Shown here: positions 46,165-54,385 of the stretch, one piece after another
How positions within the stretch are numbered: position 1 is the stretch's first letter
Layout of the letters: every line of letters starts with the position of its first letter
Assembly (NCBI GenBank): GCA_018816865.1
Contig: JAHIUW010000025.1
Span: 62,001-126,000, forward strand
Length of the DNA: 64,000 bases
Source: Pseudomonadota bacterium
GTDB lineage: Bacteria; Desulfobacterota; Desulfovibrionia; Desulfovibrionales; Desulfovibrionaceae
Reading direction: 5' to 3'
Notes under the pieces: generated by a model
Databases searched by the model: none
The model's input: only the letters and a program-made list of their open reading frames with translations
What the model was told of the DNA's origin: nothing
Translations under genes and position numbers: made by a program

Positions 46165-46208
46165 TCTCAGCCTCCATTCACCATCAATGTCCGTCTAGTG
46201 CATCATTA

Positions 46209-46223
46209 TTCACCAAAAGTGAA
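46209..46223. promoter_or_regulatory. Candidate operator between the PAS/CI regulator and the FadL-type gene
   Basis: TTCAC-CAAAA-GTGAA is a perfect palindrome in the 183-bp divergent spacer, with a further TTCACC half-site at about 46178-46183. A CI-type regulator divergent from its target is a natural binder. It is only an inference that this protein uses the site. Confidence 0.45.
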
Positions 46224-46347
46224 CAAAGACCTTGCTTCGTTAACAAATAATTTATGAAAATCAGCTTGTTGCAGCTTGATCAAATGGCCCTACCGTCTAT
46301 AGTCCCAGCGCCCTTTCATAAATCATCTCACCACTGGAGACGCGTCC

Positions 46348-47664
46348 ATGCATCGAGCGGCCCTAGCGATCCTGTCGCTGCTGTTGATCCTGACCACCGC
46401 CACCACCGGTCACTGCGCCGGATACGCCCTGTATGAATGGAGCGCCCGGGGCAACGCCCTGGGCGGAGCCTTCGCGGCCAAGGCCGATGATCCCTCGGCC
46501 ATCGCCTTCAATCCCGCAGGCATCACCCAGTTGCAAGGCAGCCATTTTCAGACCGGCGTGTCCTTCATCGCCCCCAACACAAACGTCAACGCCGCAACCA
46601 TCGCAGGCGATGACGGACGCGGCGAAGGTCAGATCTGGACCATCCCCAATGCCTATTACACCCGCCAGATGAACGATCATGTCTGGCTGGGCCTGGGCAT
46701 GTACTCACGAGTAGGCCTGGGCTCCGACTACAGCAACGAGGAGACCTGGTTCGGTCGCTACAACTGCGCAGCGGCCAGCATCAAATCCACGTCCCTGGCC
46801 ACGGCCTTTGCCTGGAAGGTCACCGATGAGCTGTCCCTGGCCTTTGCGCCGGAGATCATCATCATGGACTTCGGCTACACCAAGTTCACCGATGCCTCGA
46901 TGACCAACAACCCCGCAACCACGGCCAACGATGTACGCCAGGAGATCAGCGCCCAAGGCTGGGCCCCCGGCTACACCTTTGCCCTGCATTGGAAGCCCGA
47001 GGACTGGCTGGCAGCGGGTCTGGTCTACCGGGGCGAAACCCAACTGACGGTGCGCGGCAGCGCCGATTTCGAACGCGGCCCCAGCGTCGACGCCACCCTG
47101 GCCGTTCTCAAGGGCAATCCCAGCCCGATTATCGCGGGCACGGCGGCCCTCTATGACGCGGGTCTGCGCGACACTGAGATCCAGGGCACGGAGCCCATCC
47201 CCGGCTCGGCGACCATAGGCCTGATGGTCAAGCCCCTGCCCAAGTTAAGCGTGGAGTTCGACCTCACCAGGACCTTCTGGGGGGCCTATAAGGAACTCGT
47301 GTTCAACTACAGCAACGTGCTGGACAAGCAGGGCGCCGACAAGAACTGGGTGGACACCTGGCGCTATCAGCTGGGTCTGGAATACAACGCCACGGATTGG
47401 TTAGATCTGCGGGCCGGTTACGTCTACGACGAATCACCCATTCCCGACGGTTATGTGGACTACGCCGTGCCCGGCAACGACCGCCAGATCGTCAGTCTTG
47501 GGGCGGGCCTGAAGTTCGACAACCTGACCGTGGACTTCTCCTACGGCTACCTGTGGGTCCTGGACCGCAACGTGGAGTCCCGTGCCAGAGAAGGGGTCTT
47601 CGACTCCAACTTCGAGGGTGGCAAGACCCACATCGTGGGCCTATCCGTGGGTTACCAATTCTAA
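46348..47664 (+). CDS. Outer-membrane transport protein, OmpP1/FadL/TodX family
   Basis: A 438-residue outer-membrane beta-barrel. Signal peptide to about residue 25. The mature N-terminus GYALYEWSARGNALGGAFAAKADDPSAIAFNPAGITQLQGSHFQTGVSF is the FadL hatch signature with its N-P-A-G-(I/L)-T motif. The end YQF is a typical barrel C-terminus. Family members take up long-chain fatty acids or aromatic hydrocarbons. The ATG has a GGAG ribosome site. It is divergent from the PAS/CI regulator and has its own terminator. Confidence 0.92.
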   Translation: MHRAALAILSLLLILTTATTGHCAGYALYEWSARGNALGGAFAAKADDPSAIAFNPAGITQLQGSHFQTGVSFIAPNTNVNAATIAGDDGRGEGQIWTIPNAYYTRQMNDHVWLGLGMYSRVGLGSDYSNEETWFGRYNCAAASIKSTSLATAFAWKVTDELSLAFAPEIIIMDFGYTKFTDASMTNNPATTANDVRQEISAQGWAPGYTFALHWKPEDWLAAGLVYRGETQLTVRGSADFERGPSVDATLAVLKGNPSPIIAGTAALYDAGLRDTEIQGTEPIPGSATIGLMVKPLPKLSVEFDLTRTFWGAYKELVFNYSNVLDKQGADKNWVDTWRYQLGLEYNATDWLDLRAGYVYDESPIPDGYVDYAVPGNDRQIVSLGAGLKFDNLTVDFSYGYLWVLDRNVESRAREGVFDSNFEGGKTHIVGLSVGYQF

Positions 47665-47702
47665 AAGCCACGCGCCTGGACACTAGAAAAGGCCGACAGC
47701 AA

Positions 47703-47732
47703 AAAAGCCCTCCGGTCTCCCGGAGGGCTTTT
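47703..47732 (+). terminator. Terminator of the FadL-type gene, part of a ~46-bp dispersed repeat
   Basis: AAAAGCCCTCCG (47703-47714) pairs with CGGAGGGCTTTT (47721-47732) over GTCTCC. The stretch 47707-47752 recurs almost unchanged at 51464-51510, including the non-hairpin tail ending CAGGCA(A)TGGG. Confidence 0.88.
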
Positions 47733-47942
47733 CACATTGAAACAGGCATGGGCTAGAGGACAACTCTTCCGGGGTCCAGGCAGGACTAGCCCACCTCCTT
47801 CTTGCTGTGCTAACAGATAAAACATCTCATTCAATCAGTTCATCGACAGGAGCATTGCAGAGCCGGACAACGATCCAGGTCCCGGCATTCAGAATCAGTT
47901 CAGACGCTCACACAGTGGCCCAACCGACACAGGACAAACGAC

Positions 47943-49322
47943 ATGACCGAACCAAGGACACCCCACCCCATAGGTCAGAACCCGCAATCTCCGAGATTGC
48001 AGCGGATACTCGACAGCGTCGCCTTGGGCATCTTTGCCGTGGACAAGAACTGGAACATCACCTTCTTCAATCGTGAGGCTGAGCGCATCACCGGATATGG
48101 ACGCGAGGAAGCACTGGGCAAGAAATGCTGGAACATCCTGCCCAATGAGCGCTGCCACAAACGCTGCCACATGCGCCAGGCCATGCGCACGGGCAGAAGC
48201 GTGATCAAGGCCAGGGTGCACGTCCTGAACAGAAGCCACCGGAGGATTCCCCTGGAAATCACGGCAGCGCTGCTCCATGACGATGCCGGGGAGATGATGG
48301 GGGGAGTGGAATCGTTCATGGACCTCACAGCTCGTCAGTCACTGGAAGATTTCGTCAGACAATCCTACCAATATCACAGCATGATCGGCCGCGACAAAGG
48401 CATGCGCCACCTATTCAGCATCGTGAAGACGGTGGCCCCCACCGAGGCCTCCCTGCTCCTGCTGGGCGAAACCGGCACCGGCAAGGATCTGCTGGCCAGG
48501 GTCGTGCACAACGCGAGTTCCAGGGCAGACAAGCCGTATATCAAGGTCAACTGCGCGGCTATCCCCCACAACCTCTTGGAATCGGAACTTTTCGGGTACC
48601 GCAAGGGCGCGTTCACAGACGCCCGGCGGGACAAGCCAGGCCTCTTCGCCCAGGCCCAGGGAGGCACCATCTTCCTGGACGAGATCGCGGATATCCCCAA
48701 GGAACTACAGGCCAAACTTTTTCAGGTGCTCGATGAAAGCGCGTATTACCCCCTGGGCGCAACCTCGCCGGAGACGGTCGACGTGCGCTTCATTGCGGCC
48801 ACCAACCTCAACTTGGCGGCCCTGATGGAGCGAGGTGAATTTCGTGCCGACCTCTATTTTCGCCTGCGCGTCGTGGAATTGGTCCTCCCCCCTTTGCGCG
48901 ACCGCCCCTCGGACATTCCCCTGCTCATCGAACATTTCCTGCATGAATTCGCGGCGCAGCAGAGTAAGCACATCACAGGTATGGAGCCCGAGGCCATGCA
49001 CCTGCTGCTCAATTACGACTACCCTGGAAATGTACGGGAACTCCGCCACATCGTGGAGCACGGCGTCATCCTGTCCTGCGGGGATTTCGTTGAACTCGAA
49101 GACCTGCCCCAAAGCCTGATCGACAGAGCAAACTCTCACGCCCAACCACAGGGCCAGCCCCTGTTGAGCGAAGTCCCCACATCCCTGGACCTGAAAGGTC
49201 GCGAACGCATCATGCTCCTGGAGGCCCTTCAGGAACACGGTTGGCGCATAGGCGAGACCGCCAGCGCCCTGGGCATTGACCGCACCACCCTGTGGCGCAG
49301 GAAAAAGAAGCTGGGTCTTTAG
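47943..49322 (+). CDS. PAS-AAA-Fis sigma-54-dependent activator with Cys-rich PAS
   Basis: A 459-residue enhancer-binding protein. The PAS domain (about 17-130) contains KKCWNILPNERCHKRCHMRQAM, a Cys cluster (three Cys) seen in redox-type PAS of sulfate reducers. The AAA+ domain (about 145-375) has Walker A GETGTGKDLLAR, the loop GAFTDA (222-227) where most activators have GAFTGA, Walker B GTIFLDEIADIPKELQ and the arginine finger region. The last ~45 residues are a Fis HTH (EALQEHGWRIGETASALGIDRTTLWRRKKKLG). It is 339 bases upstream of the HdrD-like selenoprotein, whose spacer has sigma-54 and palindrome features. The GAFTDA change may alter how it contacts sigma-54. Confidence 0.92.
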   Translation: MTEPRTPHPIGQNPQSPRLQRILDSVALGIFAVDKNWNITFFNREAERITGYGREEALGKKCWNILPNERCHKRCHMRQAMRTGRSVIKARVHVLNRSHRRIPLEITAALLHDDAGEMMGGVESFMDLTARQSLEDFVRQSYQYHSMIGRDKGMRHLFSIVKTVAPTEASLLLLGETGTGKDLLARVVHNASSRADKPYIKVNCAAIPHNLLESELFGYRKGAFTDARRDKPGLFAQAQGGTIFLDEIADIPKELQAKLFQVLDESAYYPLGATSPETVDVRFIAATNLNLAALMERGEFRADLYFRLRVVELVLPPLRDRPSDIPLLIEHFLHEFAAQQSKHITGMEPEAMHLLLNYDYPGNVRELRHIVEHGVILSCGDFVELEDLPQSLIDRANSHAQPQGQPLLSEVPTSLDLKGRERIMLLEALQEHGWRIGETASALGIDRTTLWRRKKKLGL

Positions 49323-49326
49323 CCCT

Positions 49327-49354
49327 GTTGCACCACATGCTGCGAATATGCAAC
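49327..49354. promoter_or_regulatory. Distal TTGCA-type inverted repeat (possible activator site)
   Basis: GTTGCA (49327-49332) and TGCAAC (49349-49354) form an inverted repeat with a 16-nt spacer, about 250 bases upstream of the sigma-54-like promoter. The same arms recur in the proximal site. Confidence 0.4.
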
Positions 49355-49470
49355 ATGACTCGAGCACCAAAGGCCTTGCTTTATTAAAAATCTCCGCTTT
49401 CAGTTGAAACAGCACATCATTCCGCAAAGTTATTTACACCTGACAAGACCAGCCAACAGGCGCTGACCAG

Positions 49471-49496
49471 TGCAATATATGTTGCATTTGTGCAAC
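49471..49496. promoter_or_regulatory. Proximal TTGCA-type repeats (probable activator site)
   Basis: TGCAA (49471-49475), GTTGCA (49481-49486) and TGCAAC (49491-49496) lie together, the last two as an inverted repeat with a 4-nt spacer. They sit about 90-110 bases upstream of the GG-N10-GC promoter, a usual distance for the enhancer site of a sigma-54 activator. The activator is encoded just upstream. Confidence 0.5.
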
Positions 49497-49581
49497 AAAA
49501 ATTGTGCTGGTGCAGCGCCTCTTTCAGTTTTTTGGACCTAACACTTTACAATGACAGACATTGCCACCGGGCGCCCCCAAC

Positions 49582-49596
49582 GGCCCCCCTTTTGCT
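49582..49596 (+). promoter_or_regulatory. Candidate sigma-54 promoter of the selenoprotein operon
   Basis: GG (49582-49583) and GC (49594-49595) are separated by exactly 10 bases, with a TTTTGCT -12 element. The -24 element (CGGCCC) departs from TGGCAC, so the match is partial. The start codon lies 66 bases downstream of the -12, so a short leader with the GGAGGAGGG ribosome site would follow. Confidence 0.5.
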
Positions 49597-49661
49597 AAGG
49601 CCAAGAGAGAAGCCCCACGCAACCAGCACCATCAGCTGCCTGGAAAACAAGGGAGGAGGGC

Positions 49662-50960
49662 ATGAACGAGACATCCACAACATTGATCCAACCACTTGAG
49701 CCTATGTTTCTGAAAAAGGCCGCAAGCCTGCTGCCCGAAGGTGGAAACCTCAACCTATGCCTGACTTGCGGGGCCTGTGTTGCCGGGTGCCCGGCCTCGG
49801 GGCTGGAGGACATGGACCCGCGCAAATTCCTGCGCCTGGCCCTTTTTGGACAATACGAGGAATTGACCACCACCCCCTGGGTCTGGCAATGCACCATGTG
49901 TCGGCGTTGCGTCTACGCCTGCCCCATGCATGTGGATATTCCGAGTCTGGTCTACCTATGCCGCCAGACATGGTCCAGGGAGACCCGGCCCAAGGGGATT
50001 CTCGGCTCCTGCGAGCAGGCCCTGAACACACCTGGAAACAGCGCCATGGGCGCATCCAGCGATGATTTCGCCTTCGTCGTCCAGGACGTTGTCGAAGAGG
50101 TCCGCGAAAATCAGCCTGGCCAGGAAAACCTTGAAGCCCCCATGGACAAGCAAGGTGCCTATTATTTCCTGAACCAGAACTCACGCGAACCAGTGACCGA
50201 GCCCGACGAGATGGTCCCACTGTGGAAGATTCTGAACATGGTGGGTGCGGATTGGACATACAGCACCAAGGGCTGGGCCGCAGAAAACTACTGCATGTTC
50301 CTGGCCGATGACGAAGCCTGGGAAAAAGTGGTCCGCAACAAGGCCAAGGCGGTGGAGGACCTGGGGTGTAAGGTCTGGCTCAACACCGAATGAGGCCACG
50401 AATTCTATGCGGTCCGGGCCGGACTGCAAAAGTTCAATATTGAGTACAGCTTCAAGCTGGAAAGCATCATCTCCCTCTACGCCAAGTGGATTCGCGAGGG
50501 CAAACTGCCCGTCAATTCCGACTGGAACAAGGAACTCGGCATCAAGTTCACCGTTCAAGACCCCTGCCAACTGGTGCGCAAGTCCCTGGGCGATCCTGTG
50601 GCCGATGATTTGCGCTTTGTGGTCAAATCGGTGGTCGGCTATGACAACTTCATCGACATGTGGCCCAACAAATCCAACAACTACTGTTGCGGGGGAGGGG
50701 GAGGATTCCTCCAATCCGGTTATGCCGAAGCCAGACGGGCCTATGGCAGGGTCAAACTTGATCAGATTCTGCAGACAGGGGCCGACTATTGCATCGCCCC
50801 CTGCCACAACTGCCATTCGCAGATTCATGACTTGAGCGAATTCTACGAAGCAGGATTCCCGGTGGTGCATCTCTGGACCCTGATCTGTCTTTCCCTGGGC
50901 ATCCTCGGAGAGAACGAACGGGAATACCTGGGGGACGACCTGCGAAACGTCGGACTCTAA
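49662..50960 (+). CDS. HdrD-like iron-sulfur protein with an in-frame TGA read as selenocysteine
   Basis: A 432-residue protein if TGA 50391-50393 encodes selenocysteine (residue 244); ORF finders stop at 243 residues. The N-terminus has two [4Fe-4S] ferredoxin motifs: C33-x2-C36-x2-C39-x3-C43 and C77-x2-C80-x2-C83-x3-C87. The C-terminal CCG domain has C302 (DPC), C342-C343 (CCGGGGG) and C381-x2-C384, the canonical C-x39-CC-x37-C-x2-C spacing. The TGA falls in NTE-U-GHE, where homologs have the E-C-G-H cysteine before the CCG domain. Such proteins carry out heterodisulfide or electron-transfer chemistry. The frame is clean on both sides and a hairpin follows the TGA. It is not a pseudogene in my judgement. 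The GGGAGGAGGG ribosome site supports the start. Confidence 0.8.
50394..50427 (+). promoter_or_regulatory. Candidate bacterial SECIS hairpin
   Basis: After the TGA, GCGGTCCG (50409-50416) pairs with CGGACTGC (50420-50427) through 8 pairs, one of them a G-U wobble. The apical loop begins with G (GGC). The loop starts 23 nt after the TGA, inside the 16-37 nt window used for bacterial SECIS elements. SelB binding to this hairpin would direct selenocysteine insertion. Confidence 0.65.
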
Positions 50961-50966
50961 GATGCA

Positions 50967-51371
50967 ATGAGGCAAGACACCCCGCATGAGGATCGTCAAC
51001 GGCGTGCGCAGAAGCTCCAGACAGACATGGGACGCTATTTGGATGAAATGGCCAACCACATCGGCAAAGCAGCTGGGGATGAACAGGACGAAGCGCTGCT
51101 TACGACGCACTTCTTGGGCCAGAACTACAGCCTGGCCCTGAGCTGCCAAGCCCGGGGGCTGCGCCGCTTTGTGGTCCGCATGCAGGAGCCGTGGCCGCAA
51201 ACCCTGGTCATTGGCCGATTGTTGCCCAACGGCAGAGCCCGGGTCTTTGACCACGGTGTGGCGTTGTTCTCAGACTATCTGTTGCACGAGGGCCTGTTCG
51301 AGGAGTTTTGTCGCGACCTCAAGGAGTCCCTGGCCCTGTGTGCCTGTGGCGACCCGAAAATGATTGATTGA
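50967..51371 (+). CDS. Unrecognised protein downstream of the HdrD-like selenoprotein
   Basis: A 134-residue cytoplasmic protein starting 7 bases after the selenoprotein stop, likely translated by coupling. It has a helical N-terminus (QKLQTDMGRYLDEMANHIGKAAGDEQDEALLTTHF), a central region with SCQARGLRRFVVRMQEPWPQTLVIGRLLPNGRARVFDHGVALFSDYLLHEG, and a short Cys-containing end (LALCACGDPKMID). No family is recognised. Its position, close coupling and shared terminator suggest that it acts with the iron-sulfur protein, perhaps as a partner or maturation factor. Confidence 0.55.
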   Translation: MRQDTPHEDRQRRAQKLQTDMGRYLDEMANHIGKAAGDEQDEALLTTHFLGQNYSLALSCQARGLRRFVVRMQEPWPQTLVIGRLLPNGRARVFDHGVALFSDYLLHEGLFEEFCRDLKESLALCACGDPKMID

Positions 51372-51463
51372 TCCGTCCAAAGGCGTGAGGTGATAACGCA
51401 GCACAAACCAATTGTTCCGATCAGCCTCCACAAGGGACTGTCCGGCACCATGAAAACAAGCAG

Positions 51464-51489
51464 GCCCTCCGGTCTTCCGGAGGGCTTTT
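51464..51489 (+). terminator. Terminator of the selenoprotein operon, second copy of the dispersed repeat
   Basis: GCCCTCCGG (51464-51472) pairs perfectly with CCGGAGGGC (51477-51485) and is followed by TTTT. The 47 bases from 51464 match 47707-47752 closely, including the non-hairpin tail. It serves the forward operon and lies just past the end of dxs. Confidence 0.8.
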
Positions 51490-51515
51490 CAACGTTCAAC
51501 AGGCAATGGGAGGGG

Positions 51516-53414
51516 TTATTCCAGGGCCCCCAGCACGGAGGCCTTGATGCCGTTCTTATCCAGCCCCAGCGAGGCCCGCAGTTCCTTCTGCTTGCCATGT
51601 TCCACAAAGGCATCGGGCAGTCCCAGGCGGCGAACCGCAACTCCGCAGATGCCACGGTCGGCCAGCATCTCCAGCACCGCGGAGCCGAACCCGCCGGCCA
51701 GGGCATTTTCCTCCACCGTGATCACGACCTTGAAGCGTGCGACCAGTTGGGCGATCTGCTCGGCGGGCAGCGGCCGCACAAAACGGGCATTGAACACCGC
51801 GACCTTCTTGCCGGTCTCGGCCTCGATCTCCTGGGCCGCAACCAGACTCGGATGGACCCGACTGCCCAGAGCAATGATCACGGCGTCCTGGCCATCACGC
51901 AGCAATTCGCCCTGCCCCAGGGGCAACGGCTCGAGCCGCTCCGCGGGGATCGCCCCCACGCCCACGCCCCGTGGGTACCTAAGCGCCACCGGTCCGTCAT
52001 GGGCCATGGCCGTCGCCAGCATGGCCGCCAGTTCGGCCTCGTCCTTGGGAGCCATGCACACCAGATTCGGGATATGGCGCAGAAAAGATAGGTCGAACGC
52101 GCCGTGGTGAGTGGGACCGTCCTCGCCCACCAACCCGCCCCGATCCAGGCACAGGGTCACCGGCAGGTTCTGCAGACAGACATCGTGCACAATCTGGTCG
52201 TAGGATCGCTGCATGAACGTGGAATAGATGGCCACCACGGGCTTGAATCCCTGGGTGGCCATCCCGGCGGCATAGGTCACCGCATGCTGCTCGCAGATGC
52301 CCACATCCACAAACCGGTCCGGAAAACGCTCCGCGAATTTGATCAATCCCGTGCCTTCGGGCATGGCGGCAGTGATGGCCACGATGCGTTCGTCTTCCTC
52401 GGCCAGACGGGTCAGGGTCTCCCCGAAGACGTCGGTGTAGGAGGCCATGGCACAGGCTCCGAATTTCTTGGCTTCGCCGGTCTCGGGCTCGAAACAGCCC
52501 ACGCCGTGGAAATAGGTCGGATTGCTCTCGGCGGGCTCGTAGCCCTTGCCCTTCTGGGTCAGCACATGCACCAGAATCGGTCCCTTGAGCTCGCGGACCT
52601 GCTGGAAGACCCCGGCCAAACCGTCGATGTTGTGCCCGTCAAAAGGCCCGAGATAGTTGAAGCGGAAGGCCTCGAACAGCATCCCGGGGGTGAAGAAATG
52701 TTTGAAGGCCTCTTCGGACTTGCGGGCGTAATCGGCCAGGTCGGCACCGATCTTGGGCACGTGCTTCAGCAGCGCCTCGACATCCTTCTTGAAGCGCACG
52801 ACCCAGCTCTTGGTCAGGTTCCTGGAGAAGAACTGTGAGAGAGCGCCCACGTTGCGCGAGATGCTCATCTCGTTGTCATTGAGCACGACCACGAGATCCG
52901 AGCCCTGATCGCCCCCCTGATTCAGGCCCTCATAGGCCTGCCCGGCAGTCATGGAGCCATCGCCGATCACGGCCACGACCTTGTGATTCTTGCCCGCCAG
53001 ATCCCGGGCCTTGGCCATGCCCACGGCCGCCGAGATGGAGGTGGACGAATGCCCCACCCCGAAGTGGTCGTAACGGCTCTCGCTCATCTTGGGAAAGCCA
53101 CTGACCCCGCCCATGGTCCGCAAGGTACCAAAATTCGCAGCGCGCCCGGTCAACAGCTTGTAACCATAGGCCTGATGCCCCACGTCCCAGACGATCTTGT
53201 CCTGATCGGGATCAAAGACCTTGAGCAGGGCCAAGGTCAACTCCACCACGCCCAGTGACGGGGCCAGATGCCCGCCGTTGGCGGCCACGGTGTCGATAAT
53301 CACCCGGCGCATTTCATCGGCCAGGGTGACCAGTTGCCGCGAATCCAGATCCTGTACATCCCCCGGACGCTTCAGACCCTGAAGAATGCCTTGGGAACCG
53401 TTGTCGATAGTCAT
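51516..53414 (-). CDS. dxs: 1-deoxy-D-xylulose-5-phosphate synthase
   Basis: A 632-residue thiamine-diphosphate transketolase family enzyme, first step of the non-mevalonate (MEP) isoprenoid pathway. Visible motifs are GGHLAPSLGVVELTLALLKVFD, the ThDP site GDGSMTAGQAYEGLNQGG ... NDNEMSIS, and in the second domain DVGICEQHAVTYAAGMATQG and DRGGLVGEDGPTHHGAFDLSFLRHIPN. Length is normal. The ATG at 53414 has AGGGA upstream. ispA and xseB lie upstream in the same direction and ispG, also MEP pathway, is about 6 kb away. Confidence 0.97.
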   Translation of the reverse strand: MTIDNGSQGILQGLKRPGDVQDLDSRQLVTLADEMRRVIIDTVAANGGHLAPSLGVVELTLALLKVFDPDQDKIVWDVGHQAYGYKLLTGRAANFGTLRTMGGVSGFPKMSESRYDHFGVGHSSTSISAAVGMAKARDLAGKNHKVVAVIGDGSMTAGQAYEGLNQGGDQGSDLVVVLNDNEMSISRNVGALSQFFSRNLTKSWVVRFKKDVEALLKHVPKIGADLADYARKSEEAFKHFFTPGMLFEAFRFNYLGPFDGHNIDGLAGVFQQVRELKGPILVHVLTQKGKGYEPAESNPTYFHGVGCFEPETGEAKKFGACAMASYTDVFGETLTRLAEEDERIVAITAAMPEGTGLIKFAERFPDRFVDVGICEQHAVTYAAGMATQGFKPVVAIYSTFMQRSYDQIVHDVCLQNLPVTLCLDRGGLVGEDGPTHHGAFDLSFLRHIPNLVCMAPKDEAELAAMLATAMAHDGPVALRYPRGVGVGAIPAERLEPLPLGQGELLRDGQDAVIIALGSRVHPSLVAAQEIEAETGKKVAVFNARFVRPLPAEQIAQLVARFKVVITVEENALAGGFGSAVLEMLADRGICGVAVRRLGLPDAFVEHGKQKELRASLGLDKNGIKASVLGALE

Positions 53415-53491
53415 TGATACTCGTCCCTGAATACTGTGGTGCAATGGATACAGCCCTTGAGCCCGCAGAGGCGGGTCAGGGCCTTTCTCAA

Positions 53492-54385
53492 TTAACAGGT
53501 CCGCTGTACGATGTACGCGGCCAGATGACGCAAAAAATCAGCCTGGGGCCCAGTGTACTTCCTGATCTCCAGGTTGGCGCTGGCCGCCACCTGCACGGCG
53601 AGGTTCCTGCTCTCCTCCAGGCCGATCAGGGAGGGGTAGGTGTTCTTGCCCTGCTCCTGGTCGCTGCCCACGGGCTTGCCCAGTTCCTGCTCGTCGCCGA
53701 TCACATCCAGGATGTCGTCGGCGATCTGGAAGGCCATGCCCACGTTCTTGCCCCATTCCATAGCGGCCTTCATGTCGTCCTCGTTGCCGCCGCCCAGAAT
53801 GCAGCCCGCCAGACAGGACGCGGTGATCAGGGCCCCGGTCTTCAGGGCATGCATCTGCTGCAACTCCTGGAGCTCGACCCCGTCCTTGCCGGTCAGGTCC
53901 ATGTCGATCTGCTGGCCGCCGACCATGCCGTTGGGTCCCGCCCCGTAGGCCATGATGGACGCGGCCTGGAGCACTCGCTCAGCCGGGACATCATGGACAT
54001 TGAGCATCATCCCGAAGGCCTCGGTCAGCAACGCATCGCCCGCCAGGATGGCCGTGGCCTCGCCGTAAACCTTGTGGCTGGTGGGCTTGCCACGCCGCAG
54101 ATCGTCATCGTCCATGGCCGGCAGGTCGTCGTGGATCAGCGAGTAGGTATGGATGCACTCGATGGCCGCGGCAAAGGGCATGACCTTGGCGGACTCAATG
54201 CCCGCGATCTCCGCCCAGACCAGGCACAGCACCGGGCGCAGGCGCTTACCGCCCGCCATCAGGCTGTACTCCATGGCCTCCTGAAGCCGGGGGGTGATGG
54301 TCCGATCTTTCAGGCAGGTCTTCAGATATTCCTCAACCTCGGCCGCATAGTTGGCCAGGGTCTTTTTGACATCCACATCAGGCAT
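53492..54385 (-). CDS. ispA: Farnesyl diphosphate synthase
   Basis: A 297-residue polyprenyl synthase. The first Asp-rich motif is LIHDDLPAMDDDDLRRGKPTSHKVYGEATAILAGDALL, and the second is FQIADDILDVIGDEQELGKP. It condenses isopentenyl and dimethylallyl diphosphate to geranyl and farnesyl diphosphate. The GGKRLRPVL motif near residue 50 is conserved. The start at 54385 overlaps xseB by 8 bases, so the genes are coupled. dxs follows 77 bases downstream. Confidence 0.95.
   Translation of the reverse strand: MPDVDVKKTLANYAAEVEEYLKTCLKDRTITPRLQEAMEYSLMAGGKRLRPVLCLVWAEIAGIESAKVMPFAAAIECIHTYSLIHDDLPAMDDDDLRRGKPTSHKVYGEATAILAGDALLTEAFGMMLNVHDVPAERVLQAASIMAYGAGPNGMVGGQQIDMDLTGKDGVELQELQQMHALKTGALITASCLAGCILGGGNEDDMKAAMEWGKNVGMAFQIADDILDVIGDEQELGKPVGSDQEQGKNTYPSLIGLEESRNLAVQVAASANLEIRKYTGPQADFLRHLAAYIVQRTC

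Noticed and set aside
49662-50393. A complete 243-residue iron-sulfur protein ending at the TGA, with a pseudogene behind it
   Set aside because: The downstream frame keeps the exact CCG-domain spacing, and a SECIS-like hairpin sits at the right distance, so a broken gene is less likely than selenocysteine.
50181-51254. Long reverse-strand open frame across the selenoprotein gene
   Set aside because: It is antisense to the CCG domain and has no recognisable domain or ribosome site. It arises from the codon bias of the forward gene.
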